A DNA stretch of 64,000 bases from Roseiarcus sp963842835 (GCA_963842835.1 CAWJIB010000009.1:248001-312000); one strand, 5' to 3'; shown: positions 26,704-35,478, counted from the stretch's first letter. A program made the numbers and translations. Notes: generated by a model from the letters alone, not told the origin.

Positions 26704-27528
26704 ATGACGGAACCCGGTCTTCCGAACGCCCCGCAAGTCGCCTCGAGCGCTTACCGCCTTGCCGCGCTCGATCAAGAGTTCCTGCTGGGCAATTCGACGC
26801 GGGGCTTGCGGTTTCAGCTCGAGTACCAGAAAGCCGCGGAGGCGCTTCGTAACTTCGGCGTCGTCTCGACCCTGGTCGTTTTCGGCTCTTCGCGCGCTCG
26901 CGAAAACGGCCCGGGCCGGCAGAGTTTCTGGTACGCCGAAGCGCGCGAGTTCGGGCGGCTTGCTTCGGTGGAAGGCGGCGCGGCGCGGGGCGGTCCGCCG
27001 TTCCCCAATGTCGTGGCGACCGGCGGCGGCCCGGGGACCATGGAAGCGGCCAACCGCGGCGCCTTCGAGGCGGGCGCTCCGACCATCGGATTCAACATCA
27101 CCTTGCCGCGCGAGCAGGAGCCCAATCGCTTCACGACGCCGGCGCTGACGTTCCGGTTCCATTACTTCGCGATGCGAAAGATGCATTTCGCGATGGGAGC
27201 GAAGGCGCTGGTGGTCTTTCCCGGCGGTTTCGGCACGTTCGACGAATTGTTCGAATTGGTGACCCTGGTGCAGACGGGCAAGGCGCCGGCGATGCCGATC
27301 GTGCTCGTCGACGAAGTCTATTGGCGCAAAGTGGTCGACTGGGACGCGCTGGTGGAGAGCGGCATGATCGGCGCGGGGGATCTCGACCTGATCGGCTTCG
27401 CGGCCGACGCCGCCGAGGCCTGGCGCTACCTGAAGGCGGCTGGGATCGCCGCCGCCGACGGTCGGCTTTCTCGGCCGGAAAGCGCCGCCGGCAACTTGCC
27501 TCTTGGCGGGGGGTTGAAAAGGAGCTAG
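26704..27528 (+). CDS. LOG-family (lysine decarboxylase-like) protein
   Basis: A 274-residue Rossmann-fold protein with both LOG motifs: GGGPGTMEAANRGA (~107-120) and PGGFGTFDELFE (~173-184). Such enzymes release free cytokinin base from its ribotide or hydrolyse purine nucleotides; the old name lysine decarboxylase is not supported by activity. The first ~60 residues are an extension found in the longer LOG subgroup. The real substrate cannot be told from sequence. Confidence 0.88.
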   Translation: MTEPGLPNAPQVASSAYRLAALDQEFLLGNSTRGLRFQLEYQKAAEALRNFGVVSTLVVFGSSRARENGPGRQSFWYAEAREFGRLASVEGGAARGGPPFPNVVATGGGPGTMEAANRGAFEAGAPTIGFNITLPREQEPNRFTTPALTFRFHYFAMRKMHFAMGAKALVVFPGGFGTFDELFELVTLVQTGKAPAMPIVLVDEVYWRKVVDWDALVESGMIGAGDLDLIGFAADAAEAWRYLKAAGIAAADGRLSRPESAAGNLPLGGGLKRS

Positions 27529-27881
27529 TGTAGGCACTAGATTCGTCGTCGAGCCGTTAGCTTCGGCGATGGTCGGTTTCCAGAGCGAGCCGAACTGCGG
27601 ACGGAGCCTGTGAAGGTTCGCGATCGGCGACGGGCTGTTTAGCCAAGACAGCCGCATTTTCGATGGACCGCCAAGCGGCCGATCGGCGGGGCGATCGGCG
27701 CGCGGACGCGGCGAGGACAGGCAGGGCGATCCTGCGAGAACCCAATCCGCCGATGTTGAGATGGGCCGTTTCAGGTTTCGCCACGCCGCGCGTTTCGGTC
27801 GCGCGGGGCTTGGGGCGCGCGCGAACCCCATCCGAATCAATTCAGAGTTACATAAATTAAAGGTAAATTAAAGGATAAGCG
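27529..27881. other. Intergenic region before the DUF4167 gene
   Basis: About 350 bases. The first 280 are GC-rich with no gene I can support. The last ~30 are strikingly AT-rich and hold the perfect CtrA-type box described next. GATTC near 27540 and GAATC near 27834 are GANTC sites. Confidence 0.5.
27857..27871. promoter_or_regulatory. Perfect CtrA-type box before DUF4167
   Basis: TTAAAGGTAAATTAA is an exact match to TTAA-N7-TTAA. It is part of an exact direct repeat of AAATTAAAGG (27854-27863 and 27865-27874), repeated at 11 bases, one helix turn. It ends only 10 bases before the ATG, and the second copy also supplies the AAGGA ribosome site, so bound CtrA might repress rather than activate. 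Confidence 0.55.
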
Positions 27882-28850
27882 ATGAGACCAGGTCAGAATA
27901 AGCGGATGCGCGGTCGCCAGCCGAGCGGCCGGCGCGGCCCCAATCCGTTGACGCGTTCCTACGAGTCCAACGGGCCGGACGTTAAAATCCGCGGCAACGC
28001 CCATCACGTTGCAGAGAAATATCTGCAATTGGCGCGCGACGCGCATACGGGCGGCGATCCGGTCGCGGCGGAAAACTATCTTCAGCACGCCGAGCATTAT
28101 TTTCGTCTGATCGCGGCCGCCCAGGCCGCGCAGCTTCAAGCGCAGGGCGGCGGACGCCCGCCGGGCGAAGGCGAGGCTTACGAAATCGAAGACGAAGAGG
28201 AGGGCGGCGGTCTGTCCGACCGTTTCGCCTCGCCGCCGGAGCGCGCCCCCGTTCCCTACGCGCCGCCGCCGCAGCCTTACCAGCCGCAACCCACCCCGTC
28301 CGCTCCCTCCGCGAGCCAGCCCTATGTCGAACGGGCGCCGGGCGAGAGCGACCGCCAGGGTCAGGCCGATCGCGGCGGGTATCAAGGCCGTCCGGACCGC
28401 TCGGGCGGCCGTCACCAGGATCGCGGCCCTCGGCCCGATCGTCCGTTCGCGGACCGGCAAGATCGCCAGGGCCAAGGCGGGCGCGACGGGCGACCGCGCG
28501 AATTCCGTCCCTACCGCGAACCTGCGCTTCCGCGCGAGGCGGCGGTCTCCGCCGAAGCGCCGGGAGCGGCGTCGGCTCTGCCTTCGTTCATCACCGCGGC
28601 GCCGCGCATCGTCGGACCCCAGGAGGCCGGCGAGGCCCAGCCCGCGCTGATCGTCGAAAACGTCGTCGAAGCGGGCCGAGCGGCCGAATCCGAGACGCCT
28701 CACGCCGAGCCGCAGGCGGAAGGGCGTTTTCCCGGTCGCGGCCGTCGGCGGCGTTTGCGCTCGCCTTACGGCTTTCACGCCGGCGCGAATCCTGAGGACG
28801 AGGGCGCCGATTCGCCGGTCGCCGCGAACGAGGCGCCGATCTCGGAATGA
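27882..28850 (+). CDS. DUF4167 family RNA-binding-like protein
   Basis: A 322-residue protein. Its first ~85 residues are the DUF4167 domain: basic start MRPGQNKRMRGRQ, then LTRSYESNGPDVKIRGNAHHVAEKY and the Tyr-rich helix LQLARDAHTGGDPVAAENYLQHAEHYFRLI. The rest is low-complexity and rich in Pro, Arg, Asp and Gly, ending in an Arg-rich GRGRRRRLRSPYGFH segment. This architecture suggests nucleic-acid or ribonucleoprotein binding, but the function is unproven. A strong AAGGA site precedes the ATG, and a perfect CtrA-type box lies immediately upstream. Confidence 0.82.
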   Translation: MRPGQNKRMRGRQPSGRRGPNPLTRSYESNGPDVKIRGNAHHVAEKYLQLARDAHTGGDPVAAENYLQHAEHYFRLIAAAQAAQLQAQGGGRPPGEGEAYEIEDEEEGGGLSDRFASPPERAPVPYAPPPQPYQPQPTPSAPSASQPYVERAPGESDRQGQADRGGYQGRPDRSGGRHQDRGPRPDRPFADRQDRQGQGGRDGRPREFRPYREPALPREAAVSAEAPGAASALPSFITAAPRIVGPQEAGEAQPALIVENVVEAGRAAESETPHAEPQAEGRFPGRGRRRRLRSPYGFHAGANPEDEGADSPVAANEAPISE

Positions 28851-28893
28851 CCCGAGGGCGGCGGCCGGGAATCGCCCGCGACGACGCTTCGAA

Positions 28894-29259
28894 TCAGCAA
28901 ACGCCGATGCTTTCGAACTTCGCCTGAACGTGTTCGCGATCGAACGGTTTCATGATGAAGTCGTCGGCGCCGGCGTGCATGGCGCGGGCGATCTGCGCGA
29001 TATCGTATTCGCTCGTGCAAAACACGACTTTCGGCTTTTCGCCGCCCGGCATGGCGCGAAGCTCCTTGAGGAATTCGTAGCCGTCGAGCACCGGCATGAC
29101 GCCGTCGACGAAAATGGCGTCGGGCATGAAGAAGGAACAGGCCGCCAGCGCCTGCCGGCCGTCGGCCGCTTCGGACGTGCTCAAGCGCATCCCTTCGAGA
29201 ATTCGGCGCGCGATCTTCCGGATCACGGGGGAATCGTCAACCACGAGGACCTGTTTCAT
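28894..29259 (-). CDS. Single-domain CheY-like response regulator
   Basis: A 121-residue receiver with no output domain, from ATG 29259 (MKQVLVVDDSPVIRK). The phospho-acceptor is Asp52 in IFVDGVMPVLDG; the Thr/Ser switch is in FCTSE and Lys104 in FIMKPF. It is transcribed in the same direction as chpT, 186 bases downstream of it. A stand-alone receiver beside the CckA-CtrA phosphotransferase could be a relay partner (CpdR/DivK-like) or a chemotaxis-type regulator; sequence alone does not decide. Confidence 0.85.
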   Translation of the reverse strand: MKQVLVVDDSPVIRKIARRILEGMRLSTSEAADGRQALAACSFFMPDAIFVDGVMPVLDGYEFLKELRAMPGGEKPKVVFCTSEYDIAQIARAMHAGADDFIMKPFDREHVQAKFESIGVC

Positions 29260-29445
29260 TTCATTTTCCCTTCGGAGGGCGCGAGCCGAGCGCACTGAGC
29301 CGCCCGGCGCCGCCGCCGGGGAATATTGCCTGTTAGGGGAATTCGCGCATTCGTCTCAAGCCTGGCCCGACGCGGTCCGGCGACCGCGCGGCGATCATGA
29401 CTTGATCTCGTTAAGAAGCGTTGAAATGCGCTGCTCGACAATTCG

Positions 29446-30102
29446 TCAAGCGGCGACGGCGATCGCGGGCCGAGCTTCGAGCGTCACGGTTTCCGGCGCC
29501 GCGACGATCGCGACTTCCATGCCGCAATCGCGCGCGACGAGCCCTGCGAAAAACGGCTGGATCGAATGCGCGTCGACTGCGCCGCCCTCGGGTCGGCCGG
29601 CGACGAGGTCGGCGACGCCGTGGGCGAGCCGGGCGTTGGGCCCCTTGGCCTCGACGCAGATGGCGAGCGTTTCGTCCTGGCCGGTGAGATCCACGGTGAC
29701 GACGCCTCCGCGCGGGATCGCCGACAAGGCGATGAGGTTGAGGTTGAGCAGCAATTTCACCTTGTTCTTGGCCGCGAATTGGCGCGGCGGGTTCCAAACG
29801 AGGCTGGTGCGATCGTTGGCGATAAGGCCGCGCGTCACCGATTCGGCGTCGCCGGTGTCGACGGAGGCGCCGATCGATCCAGCGGCGCCGAAGGCCAGCC
29901 GGCAGAATTGCAGCCGCGCCGACGCCGAAGCGGCGCTCCTCTTGATCAGCTCAATCGCGACCTCGCGCATTTCCGGATCTTTTTCGTCTTCGAGGACTTC
30001 AAGACCGTTGACGATCGCGCCGACAGGGCTGATCACGTCGTGGCAGACCCGCGAGCAGAGCAGAGCGGCGAGGTCCATCGGTGCGAGGGCGACAATTGTC
30101 AT
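29446..30102 (-). CDS. chpT: Histidine phosphotransferase ChpT
   Basis: A 218-residue ChpT, which passes phosphate from the hybrid kinase CckA to CtrA and CpdR. His21 in RVCHDVISPVGAIVNGLEVL is the acceptor, placed in the DHp-like first helix. The second helix (~38-65) and a degenerate ATPase-like domain follow, without ATP-binding motifs, as in known ChpT dimers. The gene is divergent from cysQ, and the single-domain receiver lies downstream. Its presence supports a working CtrA pathway. Confidence 0.9.
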   Translation of the reverse strand: MTIVALAPMDLAALLCSRVCHDVISPVGAIVNGLEVLEDEKDPEMREVAIELIKRSAASASARLQFCRLAFGAAGSIGASVDTGDAESVTRGLIANDRTSLVWNPPRQFAAKNKVKLLLNLNLIALSAIPRGGVVTVDLTGQDETLAICVEAKGPNARLAHGVADLVAGRPEGGAVDAHSIQPFFAGLVARDCGMEVAIVAAPETVTLEARPAIAVAA

Positions 30103-30232
30103 TGGGCTGGTCCTGTGGTCTTAGCCGCCGTCGGCGCGGCGAATCACGCGATCGGGCGCGCGCGATCGTAACGGATTCGCCGTCGCCCCGCGACTGCGCA
30201 ATGAAGACGTCTACGCAAAGGACGGATTATCG

Positions 30233-31084
30233 ATGAGCTCAAGCGGGATAGCGCGGCCGTTCGATCTGGCGAGCGAATCGCGGGACGCCATTGCGCGGTT
30301 TCTCGCTCGAATCGCGCTGGCGGCCGGGCCGGCGGTGATGGAGGAATACCGGCGCGGCGCCAAGGCGCGCGCCAAGCTGGACGGCAGTCCCGTCACCGCG
30401 GCCGACGAACGGGCCGAAGCGACCATCCGCGATGGGCTGAGCCGGCTGGCGACGCCGATCCCGATCGTCGCCGAGGAGGCGACGGCGGCGGGGCAGGCGA
30501 TCAAAATCGCCGAACGCTTCGTCCTGGTCGATCCTCTCGATGGAACCCGGGAATTCGTCGCCCGCAACGGCGAATTCACGATCAATGTCGCGCTCGTCGA
30601 ACGCGGCGTTCCCATTGCTGGCGCGGTTTACGCACCCGCGCTGGAGCGTCTGTGGTTCGGCGGCGAAACCGCCTTCGCCTGTGCGGCCCGGGTCGGCGCC
30701 GGCCTGCCGGACGCCGCCTCGTGGCGGAGGCTGGGCGTGCGGCCGGCGCCCGAATCCCTCGTCGCCTTGGCGAGTCGGTCGCACGGCGATCCGGCGACCG
30801 AAGCCTTTCTCGCGCGCTTGCCCATCCGCGAGCGCCGCTCGGCGGGATCCTCGCTGAAGTTTTGCGTCATCGCCGAAGGAGAGGCCGACGTCTACCCGCG
30901 CTTCGGCCCGACGATGGAATGGGACACCGCGGCGGGCGACGCCGTGCTTCGCGCGGCCGGCGGCATCGTGCTCGCGGTCGAGGGCGGGCCGCTCGCCTAC
31001 GGCAAGATCGGGACGGGACTGCGTAACGGCGGTTTTGTCGCCTGGGGCGACCCGCGTCTGGCGGCGCGCTTCGCCGATCGTTAA
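30233..31084 (+). CDS. cysQ: 3'(2'),5'-bisphosphate nucleotidase CysQ
   Basis: A 283-residue lithium-sensitive phosphatase of the inositol monophosphatase superfamily. Metal ligands are Glu81/Glu82 in IVAEEATA and Asp100/Asp103 in VDPLDGTREF, with WDTAAGDAVLRAAGG at the C-terminal metal site. The stretch REFVARNGEFTINVALVERGVPIAG is typical of CysQ rather than SuhB or HisN. CysQ removes 3'-phosphoadenosine-5'-phosphate made during sulfate assimilation. Confidence 0.87.
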   Translation: MSSSGIARPFDLASESRDAIARFLARIALAAGPAVMEEYRRGAKARAKLDGSPVTAADERAEATIRDGLSRLATPIPIVAEEATAAGQAIKIAERFVLVDPLDGTREFVARNGEFTINVALVERGVPIAGAVYAPALERLWFGGETAFACAARVGAGLPDAASWRRLGVRPAPESLVALASRSHGDPATEAFLARLPIRERRSAGSSLKFCVIAEGEADVYPRFGPTMEWDTAAGDAVLRAAGGIVLAVEGGPLAYGKIGTGLRNGGFVAWGDPRLAARFADR

Positions 31085-31221
31085 TGGGGCGTCAATCCGC
31101 CCCGACGATAGTCGGTCAAGGAGTGCGCCCGGCCGGGCGATTCGCCATCAAGGCGACACTTTTGCCGGGAAGGCTCATCTCGCGCGAGCGAGCGGTCGAC
31201 GGGCAGGATTGGAGGATAGCG

Positions 31222-31794
31222 ATGTCGAGGTTGACGCGCCGGGAACTGCTGGGCGGCGCCGTCGCGGCGAGCGCCATCGCGCTCGCCGGTCCCGCTCTGG
31301 CCGATGCGCCCGCTCCCTTCTCCCTCGACGAAGTGGTCGATAGCGGCCATCGTTTTTTTGGCGCCGTCTCGCGCGGGCTCGCCGAGGTCGTACAGGAAGC
31401 GGGCCGGCGGTGGGGCTTGCCCAACGGATATATCCTCGGCCAGGAAGCGTCCGCCGCCTTCGTCGGCGGCCTGCGCTACGGCGAAGGCAAGCTGTATACG
31501 CGCAACGCAGGCGACGAGAAGATCTTTTGGCAGGGTCCGTCGGTCGGCTTCGACGCCGGCGCCGACGGCGACCGAACGATGATGCTGGTCTATAATCTGC
31601 CCGCGGTGAATGCGATTTTCCGCCGCTACGGCGGCATCGACGGCTCGGCCTATTTCGTCGGCGGCTTCGGCTTCACCGCGCTGGGCGCCGACAACGTGAT
31701 CGTCGTGCCGATCCGCTCAGGCATCGGCGCGCGTTTGGGCGTGAATCTCAGCTACCTCAAATTCACGCCTCGCGCCACCTGGAACCCGTTCTAG
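31222..31794 (+). CDS. eipA: EipA-family periplasmic protein (DUF1134)
   Basis: A 190-residue exported protein from ATG 31222, which has GGAGG 6 bases upstream. The N-terminus contains TRRELLGG before a hydrophobic stretch, so export by the Tat route is possible; cleavage is likely after ALAGPALA. The mature domain matches DUF1134: VVQEAGRRWGLPNGYILGQE, GLRYGEGKLYTRN, GPSVGFDAGADG and FRRYGGIDGSAYFVGGFG. In Brucella EipA is a small beta-barrel-like periplasmic protein needed for envelope integrity. Confidence 0.87.
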   Translation: MSRLTRRELLGGAVAASAIALAGPALADAPAPFSLDEVVDSGHRFFGAVSRGLAEVVQEAGRRWGLPNGYILGQEASAAFVGGLRYGEGKLYTRNAGDEKIFWQGPSVGFDAGADGDRTMMLVYNLPAVNAIFRRYGGIDGSAYFVGGFGFTALGADNVIVVPIRSGIGARLGVNLSYLKFTPRATWNPF

Positions 31795-31924
31795 CCGAAG
31801 CGTCCGTCGCGGGCGGGGGCGGGCGAGGCGGGCCGATCCGTTCGTTTTGTCGGTCCGAGGTCTTTGCTTGAATGGCGGCGCCATGCGATGATGTGCGCCT
31901 TTTCGGCCGCGGACTGAATCGAAA

Positions 31925-33136
31925 TTGATCGAGCAGGCGATTTTTTCTTGCATCGGGTTTCTGGCCGCCGCGCTCCTGGCGCTGGCGGCGGCGCCTGCGA
32001 TCTCGCGCCGCGCGCGGCGCCTCGCGGAAGCGCGCGCGCGCCTACAGGCCCCATTGACCGAAGCGCAGGCGATCGCCGAACGCGACGCGCTGCGCGCGCA
32101 GCACGCGGTCGATCAGCTGCGCCTGGAGCAGCGCCTGAGCGCGGTCGAGGAGGTCGCCGCGCTGCGGCGCATCGAAATCGGCCGGCAGGCGAGCCGAATC
32201 GTCGCCCTTGAGGAAGTCGTCGGCGCGGACGCGGCCGAGATCGCGGCGCGGCGCGAGGAGCTCGGCGCGCTGGAGCGCGAGGCGCGCGAGCTACGCAGCC
32301 AACTCGGCGCCGCCCAACTCGCGCTTCGCGACGTGACGTTTCAGCGCGATTCCTCCGATACGGCGTTCGCCGCGGCTGAGGCGCGCCGGCTCGATCTGGA
32401 GACCCTCGCCGACCAGAATCGCACGATGATCGCGACTCTGGGGACGCGCGTCGCCACGCTCGAGGTCAGGCTGGCGGACAGCGAGCGCGCGGCGAAGGCG
32501 GCCGAAGCCGAACGGGCGCGCCTTTCCGCGGCGCTCGGCGAGCGCACGCAGGCGGCGGACCGCTTCGGCGCGGCGCTCGAGACGGCGAGGGCCGAGGGTG
32601 CAAGGCTCGCCGCCGATCTCGCCGCCGCGCGCGCCCGGCTCGCGGAAGCGGAGGCGCTGCTTTCGCGCAGCGAAGCGGCGCGCGAAGAGGCGCTGCTCGA
32701 AAACGGGCGGCAGCTCGCGCGCATCGCCGAACGCGACGCCGCGCTTCGCGAAGTCGAAACCGCCAAGCGCGATGTCGCGGATCAATTGAGCCTGCTGGCC
32801 GCCGCGCACGCGATTGCCGAAGGGGCCTTGCAAGCGGAGCGCGCCGAACGGGCCGAATTGCAACGCGAAATCGATGAGCTGCGGGTCCGCCCCGCCGAGG
32901 CTCCGCCCGGCGCGCGCACGATAGGCGATCAGGCGCTTCGCAACGCCATTGCGCGCCTGGGGCGCGACTTGGCGCGTCTGAACGGCAAGGCGCGCGGGGG
33001 CGCAGTGGAGCCGTCCAATCTCGTCAGTTTCGACCGGCGCGACGCCCCGGCGCATCCGGCCGCTTCGAGCGAAACGACGCACTCGGCGCCGGCGGGCAAG
33101 ATCCGCCGGGGCCAGCCGATGGCCCCTGAAAGATAG
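31925..33136 (+). CDS. Membrane-anchored long coiled-coil protein
   Basis: A 403-residue protein starting at TTG 31925. Residues ~4-26 form one membrane helix (FSCIGFLAAALLALAAAPAI). From ~30 to ~330 the chain is almost uninterrupted Ala/Glu/Arg/Leu heptads, predicting a long parallel coiled coil on the cytoplasmic side. The conserved-looking segment ARLQAPLTEAQAIAERDALRAQHAVDQLRLEQRL occurs in Rhizobiales proteins I cannot name. The tail is a short disordered stretch. It may be a scaffold or envelope-spacing protein; no enzyme motif is present. The ribosome site is weak. Confidence 0.7.
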   Translation: MIEQAIFSCIGFLAAALLALAAAPAISRRARRLAEARARLQAPLTEAQAIAERDALRAQHAVDQLRLEQRLSAVEEVAALRRIEIGRQASRIVALEEVVGADAAEIAARREELGALEREARELRSQLGAAQLALRDVTFQRDSSDTAFAAAEARRLDLETLADQNRTMIATLGTRVATLEVRLADSERAAKAAEAERARLSAALGERTQAADRFGAALETARAEGARLAADLAAARARLAEAEALLSRSEAAREEALLENGRQLARIAERDAALREVETAKRDVADQLSLLAAAHAIAEGALQAERAERAELQREIDELRVRPAEAPPGARTIGDQALRNAIARLGRDLARLNGKARGGAVEPSNLVSFDRRDAPAHPAASSETTHSAPAGKIRRGQPMAPER

Positions 33137-33221
33137 GCCGCGCTTTTCACGCCGCGGCGAATCTGCCTAGTAGAAAAACGTCGCGGCGCCGGGGCGCCGA
33201 TCAGACGCATGGGGGAATGGA

Positions 33222-33797
33222 ATGGCCGAACCTCTGGAGGACGCCGTCGAATCCAACGACAAGAAGGTGGCGCTGATCATCGCCATCCTCGCGCTGTTTC
33301 TCGCTCTGGCGGAAGCCGGCGCCAAGAACGCCGAGCACCGTTCGACCGAGCAGAACATCCAATCGTCCGATCTGTTCAATTTCTACCAGGCCAAGAAAGT
33401 CCGCTCGACGATCGCCGAAACCGCCGCCCAGGCCTTCGAAGTCGAGCGCGTCGCAGCGACCGACCCGAAGGCGCAGGAGGCGTTCGAAAAGCAAATCGGC
33501 GATTGGAAGGCCGTCGTCGCGAAATTCGAAAAGGATCCGAAGAAGCCCGAGGACAGCCTGGAGGCGATTCAGGAGCGCGCCCTCGCTGCGGCCGAGGCGC
33601 GCGAATTGTCCAACCGCCGGCTCGAACATTTCGAATACGCCAGCGGGGCGCTGCAAATCGCCATCGTCCTGGCTTCGGCGGCGATCATCACCGGCATGAC
33701 CGTTCTCGTTTGGCTCGCCAGCGGCCTTGGCCTGATCGGCGCCGTTCTGATGGCGTTCGGCTATTTCGCTCCGACGGTGCTGAGCTTCCTCGGCTGA
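33222..33797 (+). CDS. DUF4337 family membrane protein
   Basis: A 191-residue protein with a membrane helix at ~14-33 (KKVALIIAILALFLALAEAG), a hydrophilic helical middle (~40-135) containing NIQSSDLFNFYQAKKVRSTIAETA, and two C-terminal helices (~145-190). This is the DUF4337 layout and length. The function is unknown. GGGGGA precedes the start. Confidence 0.82.
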   Translation: MAEPLEDAVESNDKKVALIIAILALFLALAEAGAKNAEHRSTEQNIQSSDLFNFYQAKKVRSTIAETAAQAFEVERVAATDPKAQEAFEKQIGDWKAVVAKFEKDPKKPEDSLEAIQERALAAAEARELSNRRLEHFEYASGALQIAIVLASAAIITGMTVLVWLASGLGLIGAVLMAFGYFAPTVLSFLG

Positions 33798-33851
33798 GCG
33801 CAGCGCTCCGCCGGCGACGGGCGCGCCATAATTCGGACGCCGGCTCGCCGC

Positions 33852-35054
33852 TCAGGCGGAGTCGTCGAGAAGTCGACTCCCCGAAGCGAAAGCGAAGGCG
33901 CGCCGCCGGCGCAGCGCGGCGGGCGACGCCGCCTCGTTCGCGGCGTAGCCAGCCGGACGGCTGGGCGTCGCCGACGCGCTGGGATCGAGAACGGGCTGGC
34001 GGCGGGCGCGCGGCCGAGCCGAATCGCCGATCATCGCCGTCATGACCAGAGCCGCGGCCGCCGGGTTCAGTGCGTCTTTCAGACGCGCGAGGGCGCCGAC
34101 GCGGCGATAATCGGCGCCGTCCTGCAGATCGCGCGAAGTCAGGACCCGCACCGCGACGTCGTCGGGCGCGCCGAGCGCCGCGAGCGCGACCGCGAGCGGT
34201 TCGCCGGAGGAGTCGTGAGCGATCCTCTTGGCCAGTTCGAGGGAGCACTCCAGCGCTTCGGCAAGGGCGCTCGCGAAGCGTTCGGGTTCGGCGTCGAGCG
34301 CGAAGCGTTCGAGTCGCGCGATGGCCTGCGACGTTTCGCGCCGCCAAACGGGCGTTCTCGGCCCCCCGAGCACGGCGCGTTGGGCCGCGGTCATGATCTC
34401 CGCGCGTCGACTCGAATCGGCTTCGAGGAATAACGTAGCCTGCTCCAGGCCAACGGGTCCGCGATCGAGCAGCGCGGCGGCCAGCCGCCGATCCAGCGCT
34501 CCCTCAATTCGTTGTTTGGCGCGGCGGGCGAGCGCGGCGTAAAGCCGTCGATCGATCGCGGCGCGGCGATTTCGCGCAAGCGCGATGAGGACTTCGACTT
34601 CGTCGTGATCGGCGAGAACGCCGACGAGTTCCGCGTCGAGATCGTGGCGCCGCGCCACGGCGCGGGCGTGGGCATTGTCGCCTGCGGCGGCTGCGAGGAG
34701 CCGCTCGCGCGGCAGGACGGCCGCGCTTTGCAGAACAACGAGCGCGGCTTCGCCGCCGAGGGATTCGATGGTCGCGAGGACGTCGGCGGCCTCGGCGCAA
34801 GGGGCGAGCTTGCGCGCGACCGCGCAGCGCGTCGCATCGTCGGCGCGCCTGAGGGCCTCAGACAGCGCAGCCGCGAATTCGGCGCCGTGCGCGAGCGTTT
34901 GGAACGGGCGCGTCAGGAAATAATCGGTCGCCACGCGCAGCCAGAGCAGCCGGTCGGCCGGCAGCGGGCTGCGCGCGAGCGCTGCGAGGAAGGGCAGATC
35001 GGCCGGCGAGAGATCCGAAGCCAAGAAACGCGCTCCATTTTGCAAAGACGACAC
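33852..35054 (-). CDS. DUF2336 family helical-repeat protein
   Basis: A 400-residue, Ala/Leu/Arg-rich, all-helical protein from GTG 35054. DUF2336 marks include RLWLRVATDYFLTRP near residue 40, runs of HEAT-like helices (DDATRCAVARKLAPCAEAADVLATIESL, HDEVEVLIALARNRRAAIDRRLY) and no membrane segment. The last ~50 residues are low-complexity. DUF2336 proteins are common in Rhizobiales and Caulobacterales, with unknown role. A CtrA-like box lies 24-38 bases upstream, an unusual clue to cell-cycle control. Confidence 0.78.
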   Translation of the reverse strand: MSSLQNGARFLASDLSPADLPFLAALARSPLPADRLLWLRVATDYFLTRPFQTLAHGAEFAAALSEALRRADDATRCAVARKLAPCAEAADVLATIESLGGEAALVVLQSAAVLPRERLLAAAAGDNAHARAVARRHDLDAELVGVLADHDEVEVLIALARNRRAAIDRRLYAALARRAKQRIEGALDRRLAAALLDRGPVGLEQATLFLEADSSRRAEIMTAAQRAVLGGPRTPVWRRETSQAIARLERFALDAEPERFASALAEALECSLELAKRIAHDSSGEPLAVALAALGAPDDVAVRVLTSRDLQDGADYRRVGALARLKDALNPAAAALVMTAMIGDSARPRARRQPVLDPSASATPSRPAGYAANEAASPAALRRRRAFAFASGSRLLDDSA

Positions 35055-35077
35055 AACGTCAGATTACGACGTTCTCG

Positions 35078-35092
35078 TTGACTTAGTATTAA
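35078..35092. promoter_or_regulatory. CtrA-box-like site before the DUF2336 gene
   Basis: TTGACTTAGTATTAA matches TTAA-N7-TTAA at 7 of 8 positions and lies 24-38 bases before the leftward GTG start. It could also serve the small rightward gene at 35164. Confidence 0.42.
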
Positions 35093-35163
35093 CCTTCACT
35101 CAGCGTAATGCCTGCCGTGGCGCGATGCGCGACTTGGCGCGCCGACGCCCTCGGGGTTTGGCT

Positions 35164-35376
35164 ATGGGCGAGCTTGTCCTTTTTCGGCCCGCTGGGGGCC
35201 CGGAGAGAAAGAACCACGCGGCGCGCGACGAAGACGCGCGAATCATCTTGTTCACGGGCGTGCGCTATCAGCGCGCGAGCGACCCCGTGGCGCCGTCGGG
35301 CGAGGGCGACTCCAGCGCGCCGCCGTCGGGCGGAATGGGCGGCGCCGGCCGAGGCCGCCGCAAGCGACGCGGCTAG
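35164..35376 (+). CDS. Small conserved-looking protein
   Basis: A 70-residue protein from ATG 35164 (MGELVLFRPAGG); an in-frame ATG at 35125 would add 13 Arg-rich residues. The pattern of a short LVLF/FRP start, a charged spacer and then DARIILFTGVRYQR recalls a small Rhizobiales family I know only as hypothetical. The C-terminus is Gly/Arg-rich. No ribosome site is clear. It is divergent from the DUF2336 gene and precedes serC. Confidence 0.5.
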   Translation: MGELVLFRPAGGPERKNHAARDEDARIILFTGVRYQRASDPVAPSGEGDSSAPPSGGMGGAGRGRRKRRG

Positions 35377-35478
35377 CTGTTAGCATTTTCTCCTTGCCAT
35401 TCCCGGAGCCGTCCTGTAGCAGCGGCGGCGGGACACCTCTCCCCAACGAGAGGCGCCCATCTGAAAGGATGGCACATC

